From NCBI GenBank assembly GCA_030704615.1, contig CM060734.1, positions 55,694,042 to 55,754,041 of the forward strand: a stretch of DNA of 60,000 bases. The letters run 5' to 3'. The position numbers and the translations under genes are program-made. The notes under the pieces were generated by a model that made no database searches, was not told the origin of the DNA, and was given only the letters and a program-made list of their open reading frames with translations. Shown here piece by piece: positions 1 through 10,371 of the stretch (position 1 is the first letter of the stretch; each line of letters begins with the position of its first letter). The stretch is from Takakia lepidozioides. Lineage: Eukaryota > Streptophyta > Takakiopsida > Takakiales > Takakiaceae.

Positions 1-420
1 ACGCACTGGGATATGTAGATACATAGGAATAATAATAATATTTGACGCCTACAGAAGGAAACATAAATTATGGTAACTCTTCACCTCACCCCGAAAGGCT
101 TCTGCCTTCCGTTATGAAGGTGGACACCTTTGTGACACCAATCGGTGGATTGGACCCACAACCACTTCCGAGGAAATATGTGCCCACTGGGCTACAACTT
201 GGTTGTCGATACATAGAAGATCTTGCACTTGGGCTTAGATGACAGTTGGCTTGCCAATGCTACATTGTATCCTAGAGTTGCACTTGGGCTTCCACATAGG
301 AGACACACTTGGATACATAGGAGATTGCACTTGGGCTTAGATGACACTTGGGCCAATGGCGCAAGCTACCCTAGTACAACATTATTATCTTACGGGCTTC
401 CTCCCCTTTCATATAATCCA
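1..420. repeat. Relic of a dispersed tandem repeat family
   Basis: No gene is visible. The stretch carries imperfect copies of a motif built around 'gggcttagatgaca', 'cttgggccaa' and 'gctaccctag', roughly at 220-380. The same motif forms clearer tandem arrays at 11604-12120 (+) and 20260-20430 (inverted). These short open frames are shadows of the repeat. A (TA)n run of about 22 bases follows at 419-441 and a (GA)n run at 459-474. Confidence 0.6.
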
Positions 421-930
421 TATATATATATATATATATATAGAATTATGAGGCAGATGAGAGAGAGAGAGAGAACAAGCCCGTAAGTAAGAGCCACTTC
501 ACCATGCCCGTGTCCCTTTTCAGGGGTGGGCCCTATGAAGAAGATGATACTAGAACAAATGATGTGCAAATGTCAACTTGGTATAATATTATTGTTGACT
601 CACAATTCTTGAAACTGCTGCACACAAAGTTTTATTCTCTATAAAAAATAAAGGAGATGAGGTGACACATGGGGAAAGGCACAACAGGGGCTTACCTAGC
701 GATTTTTGACGTTGATTCCTCTTTATTCTAAAGAGGAGCCAATAAATGGAAATGATATCAAAAATTCTAATACAACCCTCTTTCCTCAGTAAATGAACCC
801 CATGTCAATCTGAAAATAGGGCCCATCAAAATGTCAGCAAGGCTCAAAAAAATTTGTTTTGTAAATTTTAAGTATAAGCCTCAACTCTCAAGAGCCAAAA
901 AAAAAAAAAAAAAAAAAGGAGCCAAAACAA
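421..930. other. Non-coding, microsatellites and repeat debris
   Basis: No coding potential was seen. Bases 655-715 (gaggtgacacatgggg ... gcgatttttgac) resemble 21820-21870, so this is another dispersed repeat. A pure poly-A tract of about 20 bases lies at 897-917, directly upstream of the tRNA-like element at 937. Confidence 0.5.
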
Positions 931-936
931 ATATCC

Positions 937-1215
937 AGTCACCTAAGTTGTGTAAAGCGCCGATCAGGTGATTCTGGGTTCAAATCCTGCTACCTTTGTC
1001 AGGAGTGGTATACTCTTTTCACCCTTCCCTTGGGCGGTGTCCCTTGAGCCTTGTGTGCCTCATGGCGAGGTTGCTTTGAAAGAGATTATTTCTCCTCTCA
1101 CTATAATTTAAGGGGTCTGATTTGTGAACGCCCCTGGCCGCGCAGGCTCTGGGTGATTCCCTTTTCTTTTCTTTTTGGGGGATGAAGCCCTTTGGAGTTT
1201 TATTGAATGCCATTG
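937..1215 (+). mobile_element. Candidate tRNA-derived SINE
   Basis: The head resembles a tRNA. 'acctaagttg tgtaaagcgcc' (941-961) matches the D-arm/A-box region of tRNAs of the 'agctcagttggttagagcgcc' type with one base missing, and 977-987 is a near-perfect B box (ggttcaaatcc) followed by a T-arm-like 'tgctacc'. The anticodon-arm part is shortened, so this is not a functional tRNA gene. About 220 bp of unrelated body follows and ends near 1215. The call is an inference from internal Pol III promoter-like boxes. Other copies in the genome, poly-A or T tails and target duplications would settle it. Confidence 0.45.
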
Positions 1216-1789
1216 AAGGGAAAAAAATTGAACCCTTGGGTGCCCCAAGGCTTGTGATGCTGCTGATTCCACCTTACCTGGACATTCCGTGATATGAATA
1301 TGGATGGATGACCATTAGGATGAAGACACAACAGTTGAGCTCACGACACCTGTGTTGATTATATTTGTCCTTACTTAAACAGCTAGCTTATCCTCATCTT
1401 GTTATGGTGAGGCACTTGGATAAGAATTTGTGGAGCCAATCAGAAAAGGCCAGTGTGCTTAGGGTTGAAAGATTATATAAACATGGGCTAGTGTACATTA
1501 GTGCTAATTTGGGTGTGCAGCAGATGAATGAAGTATGTTGATTGTGGATGAGTGAGAATCTTGCAAGCAGGATCCAAAGTCCTCTGCAGAAGATCCCACC
1601 TGCCTCTCTCGCTAGTTTTTACCGAACTGCATTCCCTTTTTAAACTCTACACCGTAGAGGAAGTAGAATAACTCCTCCAACGAGAATCTGGCTTGTACAT
1701 AATATTACAAGTGTTTTCTAGAATCTTTAAAAATTCTTGAAGTTAGTTAGTTAACATCCGTGGTTGTGCTCGAAATAATAATGCTTCCT
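1216..1789. other. Non-coding intergenic DNA
   Basis: AT-rich sequence with stops in all frames and no recognised motif or repeat. Confidence 0.5.
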
Positions 1790-2130
1790 GTCGGCCAAAT
1801 TCCGAACGGGATGTTCCCCAAGTGCGCCGTCAAGGCAAAACAACTCGCGTGCAGGTTTTTTGATGCCATCTTGAAAACCGCAGGGGAACGCGGGATGCTT
1901 CCCCAGATTCGTTCCCACAGCGACCGCGCGGCCGGCCGGGCTCACAGTTTGACCGCCGGCCAGCGCGGCACGATTTCACCGCGAAACGATATTCGCGGCG
2001 CGCAGCCCACACGGCGGGCAGCGCGGGCAGCCATCCAACCGACCGCGCTGATGTGCCGCAGTTGGCCTGCGCAGTCCCAACGCGCCGCTTTTGCGGCCCC
2101 AGGCACGCCCCGCCACCTGGGGTAGCAAGT
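1790..2130. other. Isolated GC-rich, CpG-rich patch
   Basis: About 340 bp are strongly GC- and CpG-rich (for example gcggccggccgggct and cgcggcgcgcagccc), unlike the AT-rich flanks. Open frames of 121 aa (+) and about 60 aa (-) exist here only because stops are rare in GC-rich DNA; none resembles a protein family I know. Two similar 'cgggatg.ttcccca' segments lie near 1807 and 1891. It could be a CpG-type promoter, a transposon subterminal region or a foreign insertion; I cannot decide. Confidence 0.4.
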
Positions 2131-3379
2131 ACCAGTCCGTACGTACCTTTAGCCTCGTCCGGTCATGGTCCGGCCACGTGGCTTAGAATCTGTACTTACA
2201 ACCGTACCGGAGTACCCTTTACGACAAGGACTGGCCGTACGCTGCGGATCTATTGGGAAAACTATTTGTAGCTTTTCACGGAAGCCACGACGGACAACGT
2301 ACGAAAAGGAGGGCTGCGGATATTTGGTTTTTTTACCAACTCTAATAAGTTACTTAAGTAAGCAGGCCTCGAAGCCGAGCCGATAGCCATGGTCAATGTC
2401 ATGGTGGATTGGAAGTTGGAAATTGGAGGTAGGTGGATAGTACGCATGCGGAGACGCCCTGCAATTTGAGACAGGATACTTTGTCCGACCTTTCTCCCTC
2501 TCCAAATAGAACAAATGGATTGCGGAAGCCCAACCATTGGTGCAAAGTCGTTGTTATATGGTGCCGTGCACGAGAGAGCAATAGTTGTAAGATTTGAGAC
2601 ATGGATGTGGTAGCTACCAACCAACTCGCAGTAGTTGTGATGGGTTCTATGTTGTAGGGACTTATTATAATGACAATTTGATCAACCCAAAGAGAGAACG
2701 TGTATTAAGTTGTGCAGCAGAAGAATCCCACCTGCATAATTTGCTACCTACTCCCCAGTTCTCTTGGCACAACAACTGATGATGCAATGTGTACGTCATT
2801 TCATGTAAGATAAGAAATGTTATTTAAAGAGAGAAGGTTGTGTGGAGCTTTGTTAATTTAGATTGCCTCACCAAAATAGGAGTAGACTGTTTGTTAACTG
2901 TAGTAGTCTGATCATGAACTGCAATAGGTGCAGAATATTTATAGTCAGGCCTTGAGACATGCATAGTGCGCTAGTTTCGCAAGTTGGGCAGCTACCGTTG
3001 ACTATATGGATTGTAAAGTGTAATGAAGAAATATGCTGTTTCTATTAAGGTCAATGGAAGTGCTGTCGGACATCGTCCGGGGGAGACCTGTCGCAAAGAG
3101 GCTAGTAGTAAAGGATGGCCCACTGTGATAGCGACAGGAATAGCAGGGGAAGAAACGCACAATATAAATAGGCACGGAGGCAGGGTGTGAGAAGAAGGAT
3201 CGGCCATCACCTTCTGGGGAAGTTTCGAAGAAGTCTGGGAGTTGGGGCTGGGGCTATGCACTGGCGGGAGGAGTCTGAGAGCATGAGGACTGCGCTGTAT
3301 ATGTCTGTCTGTGAGTTTTGAAGAGAAGAGATTGATCAAGGAGGTTTGGAGGGTGCTTGGGTTCTGCAATTGGGGGGCT
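2131..3379. other. Upstream region and probable 5' leader of the bestrophin gene
   Basis: No gene of its own is visible. The last few hundred bases probably hold the promoter and 5' UTR of the + strand gene starting at 3380. The channel reading frame stays open upstream to a stop at 3284 but contains no ATG between 3287 and 3380. A 5' exon carrying a plastid transit peptide could therefore be spliced on, and I could not identify one. Confidence 0.4.
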
Positions 3380-4945
3380 ATGCACCGGCGCACAGTGTTC
3401 GATCATGATGACTGGGAAAGGCACAAAAGTAATACAAGGCATTTTCGCCATCTCTTCACCATTGTGTCGACCAAATTTCTTCTTGCCTTCAAGTCGCCTG
3501 TGTTGCCTGTGTTAGCAGTGACATTTATATCTGCAATCATATCGGCGTTCAATCACATTGTGTTGAGGGAGGATATATTTCCTGAGTGGGTTTCTGTGTT
3601 GCAAGTGTCGTCTCTTCCATTTACGTTGACAGCACCTGTGCTAGCATTATTGCTAGTCTTTCGGACAAACGGCTCGTATGGGAGGTTCGATGAGGCGAGG
3701 AAGGCATGGGGGTCGAATGTGAACAGAACCAGAGACATTGTCAGACAAGCATTGTCATGGATTCGAAGCCCGGAGGACAGTTACAAGCTCCAGTCCCTCA
3801 TACGGCATGTGAAAGCATATGCTTATTGCTTGAAGGACCATTTGCTCACTGAGGAGCAATTGAAGGATGATCTGACAGATTTGCTGGAGGAACCCGAGAT
3901 GGAATCCTTGATGGGGTCGGAACATAGACCCAACTACGTACTGCAGGTGATCTCAGAGATCATCCATCAGACGCAAATGGATCAGCTGGAGAAAACAACC
4001 ATTGACCAAAACCTTACTCAGTTGCATGACAATGTGGGTGCATGTGAGCGCATATTCAGAACACCTATTCCGTTGCCGTACACGCGCTTGACTTCGCGAT
4101 TCTTGGTTATATGGCATGTTACACTTCCTCTTGCTATGTGGGAGCAATGTGGGTGGGTTGTGGTCCCAGTCACCTTCCTTAGTGCAGCTGCTTTATTTTG
4201 TATCGAGGAGGTTGGAGTCCTTATCGAGGAGCCATTTTGGATACTGCCCCTCACCGCGATTTGCTCTACTATAAGAAAAAACTTGGAAGGCTTGGTGCTG
4301 GCTCAGAAGGAAGCTACACAGCTGCGGAGCGTATATCAAGCGCCCCAAACCATGAATGGTATGGGACACTCGGCCAGAAGTGTTCAAGGCATAGAACTTT
4401 CAAGAAGTTCAATCGAGCACACCACACACCACCACCACCAGATGCAACGGTCAAGAAGTTGGGTAGAGCAGGCCCATAACAAAACAGAACTCTCAAGAAG
4501 TTGGCTTGACAACGCTCATATCCAGTTGGCTGTCACGGAGCCCTCCTCGGAGCCGGTATCAGCACCGTTCACAGCTATTGGACATCCCAGAAGTGTTCAA
4601 AGTGCAGAACTCTCCAGACATTCAGTCGAGTACAGCACACAGGGACATCCCAGAAATGTTCAAAGTGCAGAACTCTCCAGACGTTCAGTCGAGTACAGCA
4701 CACGGGGACATCCCAGAAGTGTTCAAAGTGCAGAACTCTCCAGACGTTCAGTCGAGTACAGCACACATATACAGCGATCAAGAAGTTGGGAAGAACATCG
4801 TGCAACTCATACCCTCGACTTGCCAAGACGTTCGCACGACATCGCCCATAACAAAATAGAATGCTCCAGAACTTGGGTAGAAAATGCTCATATCCACCTG
4901 TCTGTCACAGAGCCGGTGTACCAGACTGCACCATTCATGTACTAA
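3380..4945 (+). CDS. Bestrophin-like chloride channel (VCCN1 family, UPF0187) with repetitive tail
   Basis: Single-exon frame of 521 aa from the first in-frame ATG. Residues 1-310 follow plant VCCN1/bestrophin proteins, the voltage-dependent chloride channels of the thylakoid that balance proton motive force. The family markers RRTVFDHDDWERH near the start, SSLPFTLTAPVLALLLVFRT (about 76-96), IPLPYTRLTSRFLV and the EEVGVLIEEPF signature (276-286) are all present. Hydrophobic segments lie near 38-57, 74-94 and 238-285. No clear transit peptide is encoded, so either a 5' exon is missing or the protein is not plastid-targeted. After residue 315 comes a hydrophilic tail of about 205 residues. It is rich in Ser, Arg and His, with RSRSW-type motifs and three exact-length 21-residue repeats (DNA 4580-4768). 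Such a tail is not usual in this family. The membrane domain assignment is firm; the tail's role is unknown. Confidence 0.88.
   Translation: MHRRTVFDHDDWERHKSNTRHFRHLFTIVSTKFLLAFKSPVLPVLAVTFISAIISAFNHIVLREDIFPEWVSVLQVSSLPFTLTAPVLALLLVFRTNGSYGRFDEARKAWGSNVNRTRDIVRQALSWIRSPEDSYKLQSLIRHVKAYAYCLKDHLLTEEQLKDDLTDLLEEPEMESLMGSEHRPNYVLQVISEIIHQTQMDQLEKTTIDQNLTQLHDNVGACERIFRTPIPLPYTRLTSRFLVIWHVTLPLAMWEQCGWVVVPVTFLSAAALFCIEEVGVLIEEPFWILPLTAICSTIRKNLEGLVLAQKEATQLRSVYQAPQTMNGMGHSARSVQGIELSRSSIEHTTHHHHQMQRSRSWVEQAHNKTELSRSWLDNAHIQLAVTEPSSEPVSAPFTAIGHPRSVQSAELSRHSVEYSTQGHPRNVQSAELSRRSVEYSTRGHPRSVQSAELSRRSVEYSTHIQRSRSWEEHRATHTLDLPRRSHDIAHNKIECSRTWVENAHIHLSVTEPVYQTAPFMY
4580..4768 (+). repeat. Three 63-bp in-frame tandem repeats in the channel tail
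   Basis: Units start at 4580, 4643 and 4706, each exactly 63 bp (21 codons), with only a few base differences. Each encodes GHPR(S/N)VQSAELSR followed by (H/R)SVEYST. A related, more divergent unit lies just upstream (GHSARSVQGIELSRSSIEH), and the SRSW...AHI.L.VTEP block occurs twice around the array. The tail therefore grew by nested duplication while the frame was kept. Confidence 0.9.
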
Positions 4946-6617
4946 AATAGGGAGGAGGGAGGGTGTACACTCTTGTCTAGGATAGTTGTGAAGCCAATTG
5001 TACATTCTATTGCCTCGCCACTCACCACAGACGACAGGTAAGAATCGATCAGGTTCGGAGATCTGGCACAGTGACAAAATTGCCTCCCTACATGCGTTAT
5101 ATGTAGTCACAGGATACATACATGTGTGAAATTTCATTGTTTTGGGGAAAAGAAGTACTTTCAGATGGAGCGACCCCTCTGCTTTGGCTATAAATGCAGT
5201 TGTTCCACACAATGCTTGACACTAGGCACCTAGTGTCATCTCATCTCATCCAAGTTCTTGCCAATAAATACTATCTTGCTGACCGTGCGCGTCTCATCTA
5301 TTCCCCAAGCACTGTGTGAAGAGCCCTTGAACAATGCATGCACACCCTACATTGACAACCCAGGCTCTTAAATATCTCAGCAGAGTGGCTGGAATGAACT
5401 TGCTCCTTCTCACAAGTTTCAGAAAGTTGCGTTAGCAGCATTGACAGCGTTCATGTGTCTGAAGTTCAACTAGCATTCAGATTTAACTTTCCATACTGGC
5501 ATGCAGTTGTTTCTATTCGCCATCAGATGCAAATCCACAAGCTCCCTCTCTCCCGTCCACTTTGTCAATGCATGTGCTTTGAGTATTTGACTAGTTTTCT
5601 TGCTGTACAATTACCTTGTACCATTCACAGGTTGTATTTAGAATGCATTTGGTGGCTTCACAGAAAGGGTTTGTATGTTGGGATCACAATTTATAACGTC
5701 GCAGGTGATGGATTTTGATGTGGGACAAAACCCTTTCTTGCATGAGATGGAAGAAGGGTTTGTGAGGCTTGACCATTTGTGAGATGCCAGGGTAAGCAGC
5801 TTTCACAATCACTGCTTCCATTTACTTAAAGAGGTTCCGCACCTCCAATCACTTTTCCTTGTGCAAACCCTGTGGTTGTTTGTTGTTGTAACAGTATGGC
5901 TGATTATGTGGTGACAGGAGGGCAGCTCAGCATACCACTTGTTGTCCCAGAAAGTGGAAGCTCTGGTCATGGCACAACTGCTTGTGTGTCAAAGGCTGTC
6001 ACTGGGAACTAAGGTGTGCCAATGCCTATGGATGCCGATCTCATAGAGACCATTACCTCATCCAAGAAGAGCAATCATGGCTACGGCTTGGAGGAGACAT
6101 ACAGTTGCACTGTCTTGCCAAATAGTGCAGACATTGCAAGGTAGCACTGTCACTGTGTCTCGGGTTACTTATATATCAGATGGAAGAGTTCCAAATTGCA
6201 CTTTTGTACCAGCTTTGCTACAATCCTAGCAAAGAGATATATGATATGAGGATGCAGTGAAGAAAAACAATTCCAAGACAATGTGGAACTCAGACTGAGC
6301 GAAGTTATAATGTTCCAATCGCTGTCAGGATAAGCAGAACATAAAGGTTTCACCATGTAGTCTTCCAGAATATCCGGAGTTGAAATAACTTCTTGCCAAG
6401 AAGAAATCTGGCTTATTTGAATAGCAGAGGCTAAATAATGTTGATGTAAATAAATTGTTGCTGCCACTGCCACAGATAAACAGTAGATGGGCCAGTTGGA
6501 AACCTGACCCTTGTCCACTTGACAATGAGACATCTTTCCACGGACTGGCAACTAATACAAGTGCACAGAAGGACACTTCCAAGTACACGGAAAGGAGGCT
6601 CTTCTAGTTATCCTTTG
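4946..6617. other. Intergenic DNA between convergent genes
   Basis: This stretch contains the 3' ends of the + strand channel gene and the - strand FMP32-like gene. No convincing coding exon was found. At 5905-5990 (+) a short frame reads VTGGQLSIPLV, and 6025-6090 reads PMDADLIETITSSKKS. Both faintly recall pyruvate dehydrogenase E1-beta, but stops interrupt them and the match is too weak to annotate. Confidence 0.4.
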
Positions 6618-9600
6618 TCACATTAGAATGCGAAGCAACCCGAGACCAACAGCAGAGACTGATACAATGGTACCTGCACCAAACTCAAGTCATACACCAA
6701 AGATCATCAATGAACACCTAGGCATTGCCACACGAAGTCATGAGATAAGCTATGTATAGCATGTGCATGAAGATGCTTGAGTTGATGATGCCGAGGCCAG
6801 CTATCTTAGCCCCTAAAGAAAGGCTGATAGCATCTTCACAACAAACACATCCAAAATCAAAACACACCAAGACTTAACTGCTTTCTTGTTAAGATACAGC
6901 CAGTAGGCAGAGAAACAAGGTTGTTTAAGCAGCCTACAAGCTGAAAATATCTGATCCCCATGGCAAAATCCTTGCAAACACAGCTGACAGATCGTTTCAG
7001 TGGAGGCTTAGATATTCTTATCCAAGCAGTTAGGGATGCAACAACGCACCAGGGAGTTTTGCAGCAAAAAAAGGAGACCACCCATGAACAACCATTGAAG
7101 ACTGGTGGAATGTGCTGGTTGGAGATCTGTTCATTGGTCCTTTCTTGATCTATAGCATCCTCTGAACTGTGCACAATCTCTCACAAATACCCTTACTTAT
7201 TTCTACGAAGACTTCCTGAACCGGCCAATCAAACTTGTAAGAAGGGATAGGATACAGAGCCAAAGTCTTGCCGAACCAGGCTTGAATCAGAAGGCTTACC
7301 TAGGCAATACCTGATCACATCATACTTAGCCACCTCAAGTTGTGTTTCCATAGTGTGAATTTCCTGTTCATCCATGCCAAAGAAGAGACCTCCTTAACTC
7401 CAACAGATCATGCATCCAGATAGCAATTACGTCCACAATCCTTGAGATCCCAGCAGCTACAAGCACATAAGCTTGAAAATAAACTTCAGGATTTTCAGGC
7501 GATATATCTAATGCACATGGATTGCATCATCTGCAAGAGGGCCCCAAGCCCCAGGGGGAGAACATGAACACAAAATCGGCAAACCTTACCCTATCCAATT
7601 TGTTAGTTAGGTCTGCTGTCTCTGTACTCTGAGTAACTAGCTCCTCCCTGATGCGGCTGCAAGGATAGCAAAACACCATTCAAACATAGCTGAGCATCCA
7701 CTTCAAAGCGGAAGTTCGGCAATCTTAAAGGAACACTTCAAAATCTTATCCATGCTTAACTACTATGCATCTCGCAATCTAACTCTCCCTAAAGATGCTT
7801 ACATAAATATGGTAGGCTGTCTCTGGGAGCACTTTTAGAATTGGCATCCCACAGGTTCCAGAATCCGAGTATGAATGTTTATATCCTATATTAACCAAAA
7901 AATTCGATCTACACCTCAAGAGGTCAGTTGATTGTAGTACACATTTTCGTATGACATAGTTGGCACTCTAAACACCATTTCATGCTCAACCTTGAAGTGT
8001 TTGCAGTGAAAGTCAACAGAACCCATCATTGTAGTGCTCTCCATTTGCGACATTTGCAGATCAGCCAGCAAAAGATCAACAGGGAGACAAGTACCTACCC
8101 CCTTTCAAGATTCAAGTCAAGTCGTTGCCCTGATGTTACTTTGTCAATTTCATATCTGCACCCATTTATAATGCTGCCATTGACCTTAAATGTTACAGGT
8201 ACTTCCAGCAGAGATGGGCACAACAAACACTTGCTAAAACCACCATGGAAGCAAGCACACTACATATACATACACATATATATTGCTACACATACCTGAG
8301 TTCACTACGCATCTTGTCAATGTCAGTCCGAAGCCTCTCTGTCTCCTGCTGCAAGGTGGTGAAATGATGTTCCTTTGCGACAAGCAGTACACAGTGTCAT
8401 AAGAATGCTGAGGTCTTTTGGGTTACACCTCCTCAATGCATCTGAGCATGGAGAAGCATGCACTACTGGAGTGCCACAAAATAGGGGTTGAGGCTGACAC
8501 CTGCCTGCCATTTGCTAAAACTCAGTCAATGCCCTGTGCCTGTAGACAAACCTAAGTACATCTTCAGCAGGGGAGAAAAAGGATTGGACGGGAAAATAGC
8601 GCAAGTCCGTTTCAACCCAGGACAAAACGAAGTCAGAAAGCAGTGGTACAACTTAAGACTGAAGGAGAAGCACCGTAAAACGATACACGTGACTTCAAGG
8701 ACAAAAGCTATGGATAGAGGGGGGATACCTGGGTGCTCTGCATTTCCCCCTTGAACTTGGATAGAGCAGCATCCGCCATCATCTCACCCTGTCCCAAGAA
8801 AATAGCAAAACAAGAATAAGGAGTCCTGAAAGTCAAAAGGTGAGGATGATTGGAAAGACCTAAAAAAACTGAAGATATGTTGATAGGGAAAATTGATGCA
8901 TTCTCCATGTTCGTCGATGTTACATTACACACCATCATAAGTGACCTGACAGTCTGCCCTCCAGGAACAGCTCTAAGGATGGTTCTAAAGCGTGAGCTAC
9001 AAATTTAGTTTAAAGAGACAAGCTGTAAAGCACCTATGACCATGATTGCAATCACAAACCTAGAAACTTGGAACATACTCTCTGCATGTCAGTCTTGGAG
9101 GTGAAAGACTGAGCCACATTTTCCAGGCTGTCACTGAGAACCTCAGTTATGACTGCCGTGATGCCTTCTGCCTGCTCTTCAGTCAAGCCATGGGATTCTA
9201 GCCTCCGAACCTGCCATCCCAGCCCTTCTGGTCAGCCCCCGGTTACACATGCTTCCGTGTTGTCTAGAGACAGAAGGAGGGCAACCTGTTGTGCAAAGGC
9301 AAAGTTAGGGATTGTAAGTCTGAAAAATTCAGAATTGAAAACAGGAGAACGAAAATAATGTACCAGAGCTAGAGTATCCACAAGGAATGCCCTATGGCCA
9401 CTTGTAGGCACAAGCTGTGATATGTTCCGCATGTAGAATCCCCTCACTGCAGCATAGTTCCATGCCATTGGTGACGCAAATCCAACCGAGTGGACCGCAA
9501 ATGGCCGCTGATCTTGCAAAACCAGCCAGTAATGGGGTAGAGAAGCCAACGCTACCGGTAACCTCAACTTCGTGTCCGTCGTAACAAGGTCAACTGCGAT

Positions 9601-9687
9601 AGAGCATGTACGTGTGGAAGCGAGCCCATACAAACCCGGCAGCTGTGCCCCCTGGTGTTGAACAGCCCTTCTCATGCCAGCAGCCAT
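6618..9687 (-). CDS. FMP32/CCDC90-like mitochondrial coiled-coil protein (DUF1640)
   Basis: Eight exons: 9364-9687, 9079-9210, 8729-8788, 8296-8372, 8099-8155, 7590-7656, 7300-7363 and 6618-6673. They close in phase to 278 aa with GT/AG borders throughout. The protein follows plant FMP32-like proteins, relatives of yeast Fmp32 and animal CCDC90B/MCUR1. It has a basic, variable N-terminus (about 1-85, consistent with mitochondrial import), then FLVDTLALVRRLESHGLT (about 100-117), ITAVITEVLSDSLENVAQSF and KFKGEMQ. A long coiled coil follows (ETERLRTDIDKMRSELRYEI, QRLDLNLERGRIREEL, TADLTNKLDREI). The last part is a C-terminal hydrophobic segment, TIVSVSAVGLGLLRILM, ending at the stop. Family members sit in the mitochondrial inner membrane, where roles in calcium uniporter or respiratory-complex assembly have been proposed; the plant role is unclear. 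Length and exon logic look intact. No promoter motif was identified. Confidence 0.9.
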
Positions 9688-10371
9688 GGCTCAACACCAA
9701 AAGTCAAAGAAAAATCTTGTATCAGAATCCAGATTGGAAACCTTTCGCCTTCGTACGCAGGAGCGAAGTGGCAACGAGGAAAAATCTTACACCGAAGGCG
9801 CCACTACATGTATCAGGTCAAGGGGAGACACATGCTACACAAAACAGTCTCCAAATGGACATTCAGACCAGCAGCGCCACAAGGGCTGCCACAAGCTCCT
9901 CGCAACAATGGCATGTGCTTTTAAGACAAGCCGGAGCAATTTCCCAGAACCTTGGGAGAATTTTCGTCTGATCTAAATACCACACACTTTACTCTCTCTC
10001 CGCTACTACCACTGCCATGATTTGACCTCCGAGATAATCGTTGTTGCACACATCCACTCTGACAGAGATTGCTGCATACTGCGACTACAAGAGAGACACA
10101 GAGACAGAACTCAGCACCCCACGCAGCCCACGAGTCTCTTCTCGAACAGACACCGATCGCATGGCATCACACACACAAATCACACACACAAATCGTCTCG
10201 GAAGGATCGCGTGCTGGCTTGTTGAGAAATGCGAGAGAGACGCAATCCAGACACCCACAGCACCGTGTGCCAAGCCTGTGCCCCTGCCACCTGGATGCGT
10301 GGATCGTAGTGGATGATCATGGATGAATGTTCGTTGCATCACCGATCGCAAGGCGTGGATCCAAACAATCC
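9688..10371. other. Upstream region of the FMP32-like gene
   Basis: Overlapping short frames on the + strand (9606-9976) read antisense through the 5' end of the - strand gene and its leader; none resembles a protein. Pyrimidine-rich (9985-10000) and CA-rich (10085-10195) stretches occur. Promoter location is inferred only from position. Confidence 0.35.

Noticed and set aside
977-987. Functional tRNA gene
   Set aside because: B box is good, but the anticodon arm and acceptor pairing are absent, so only a tRNA-derived repeat is supported.
1760-2125. 121-aa frame in the GC-rich patch
   Set aside because: Open in several frames on both strands owing to GC content; Arg/Ala-rich and without motifs.
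3311-3379. Start of the bestrophin frame at a GTG codon (3311)
   Set aside because: GTG is not a normal plant nuclear start; the first ATG in frame is at 3380.
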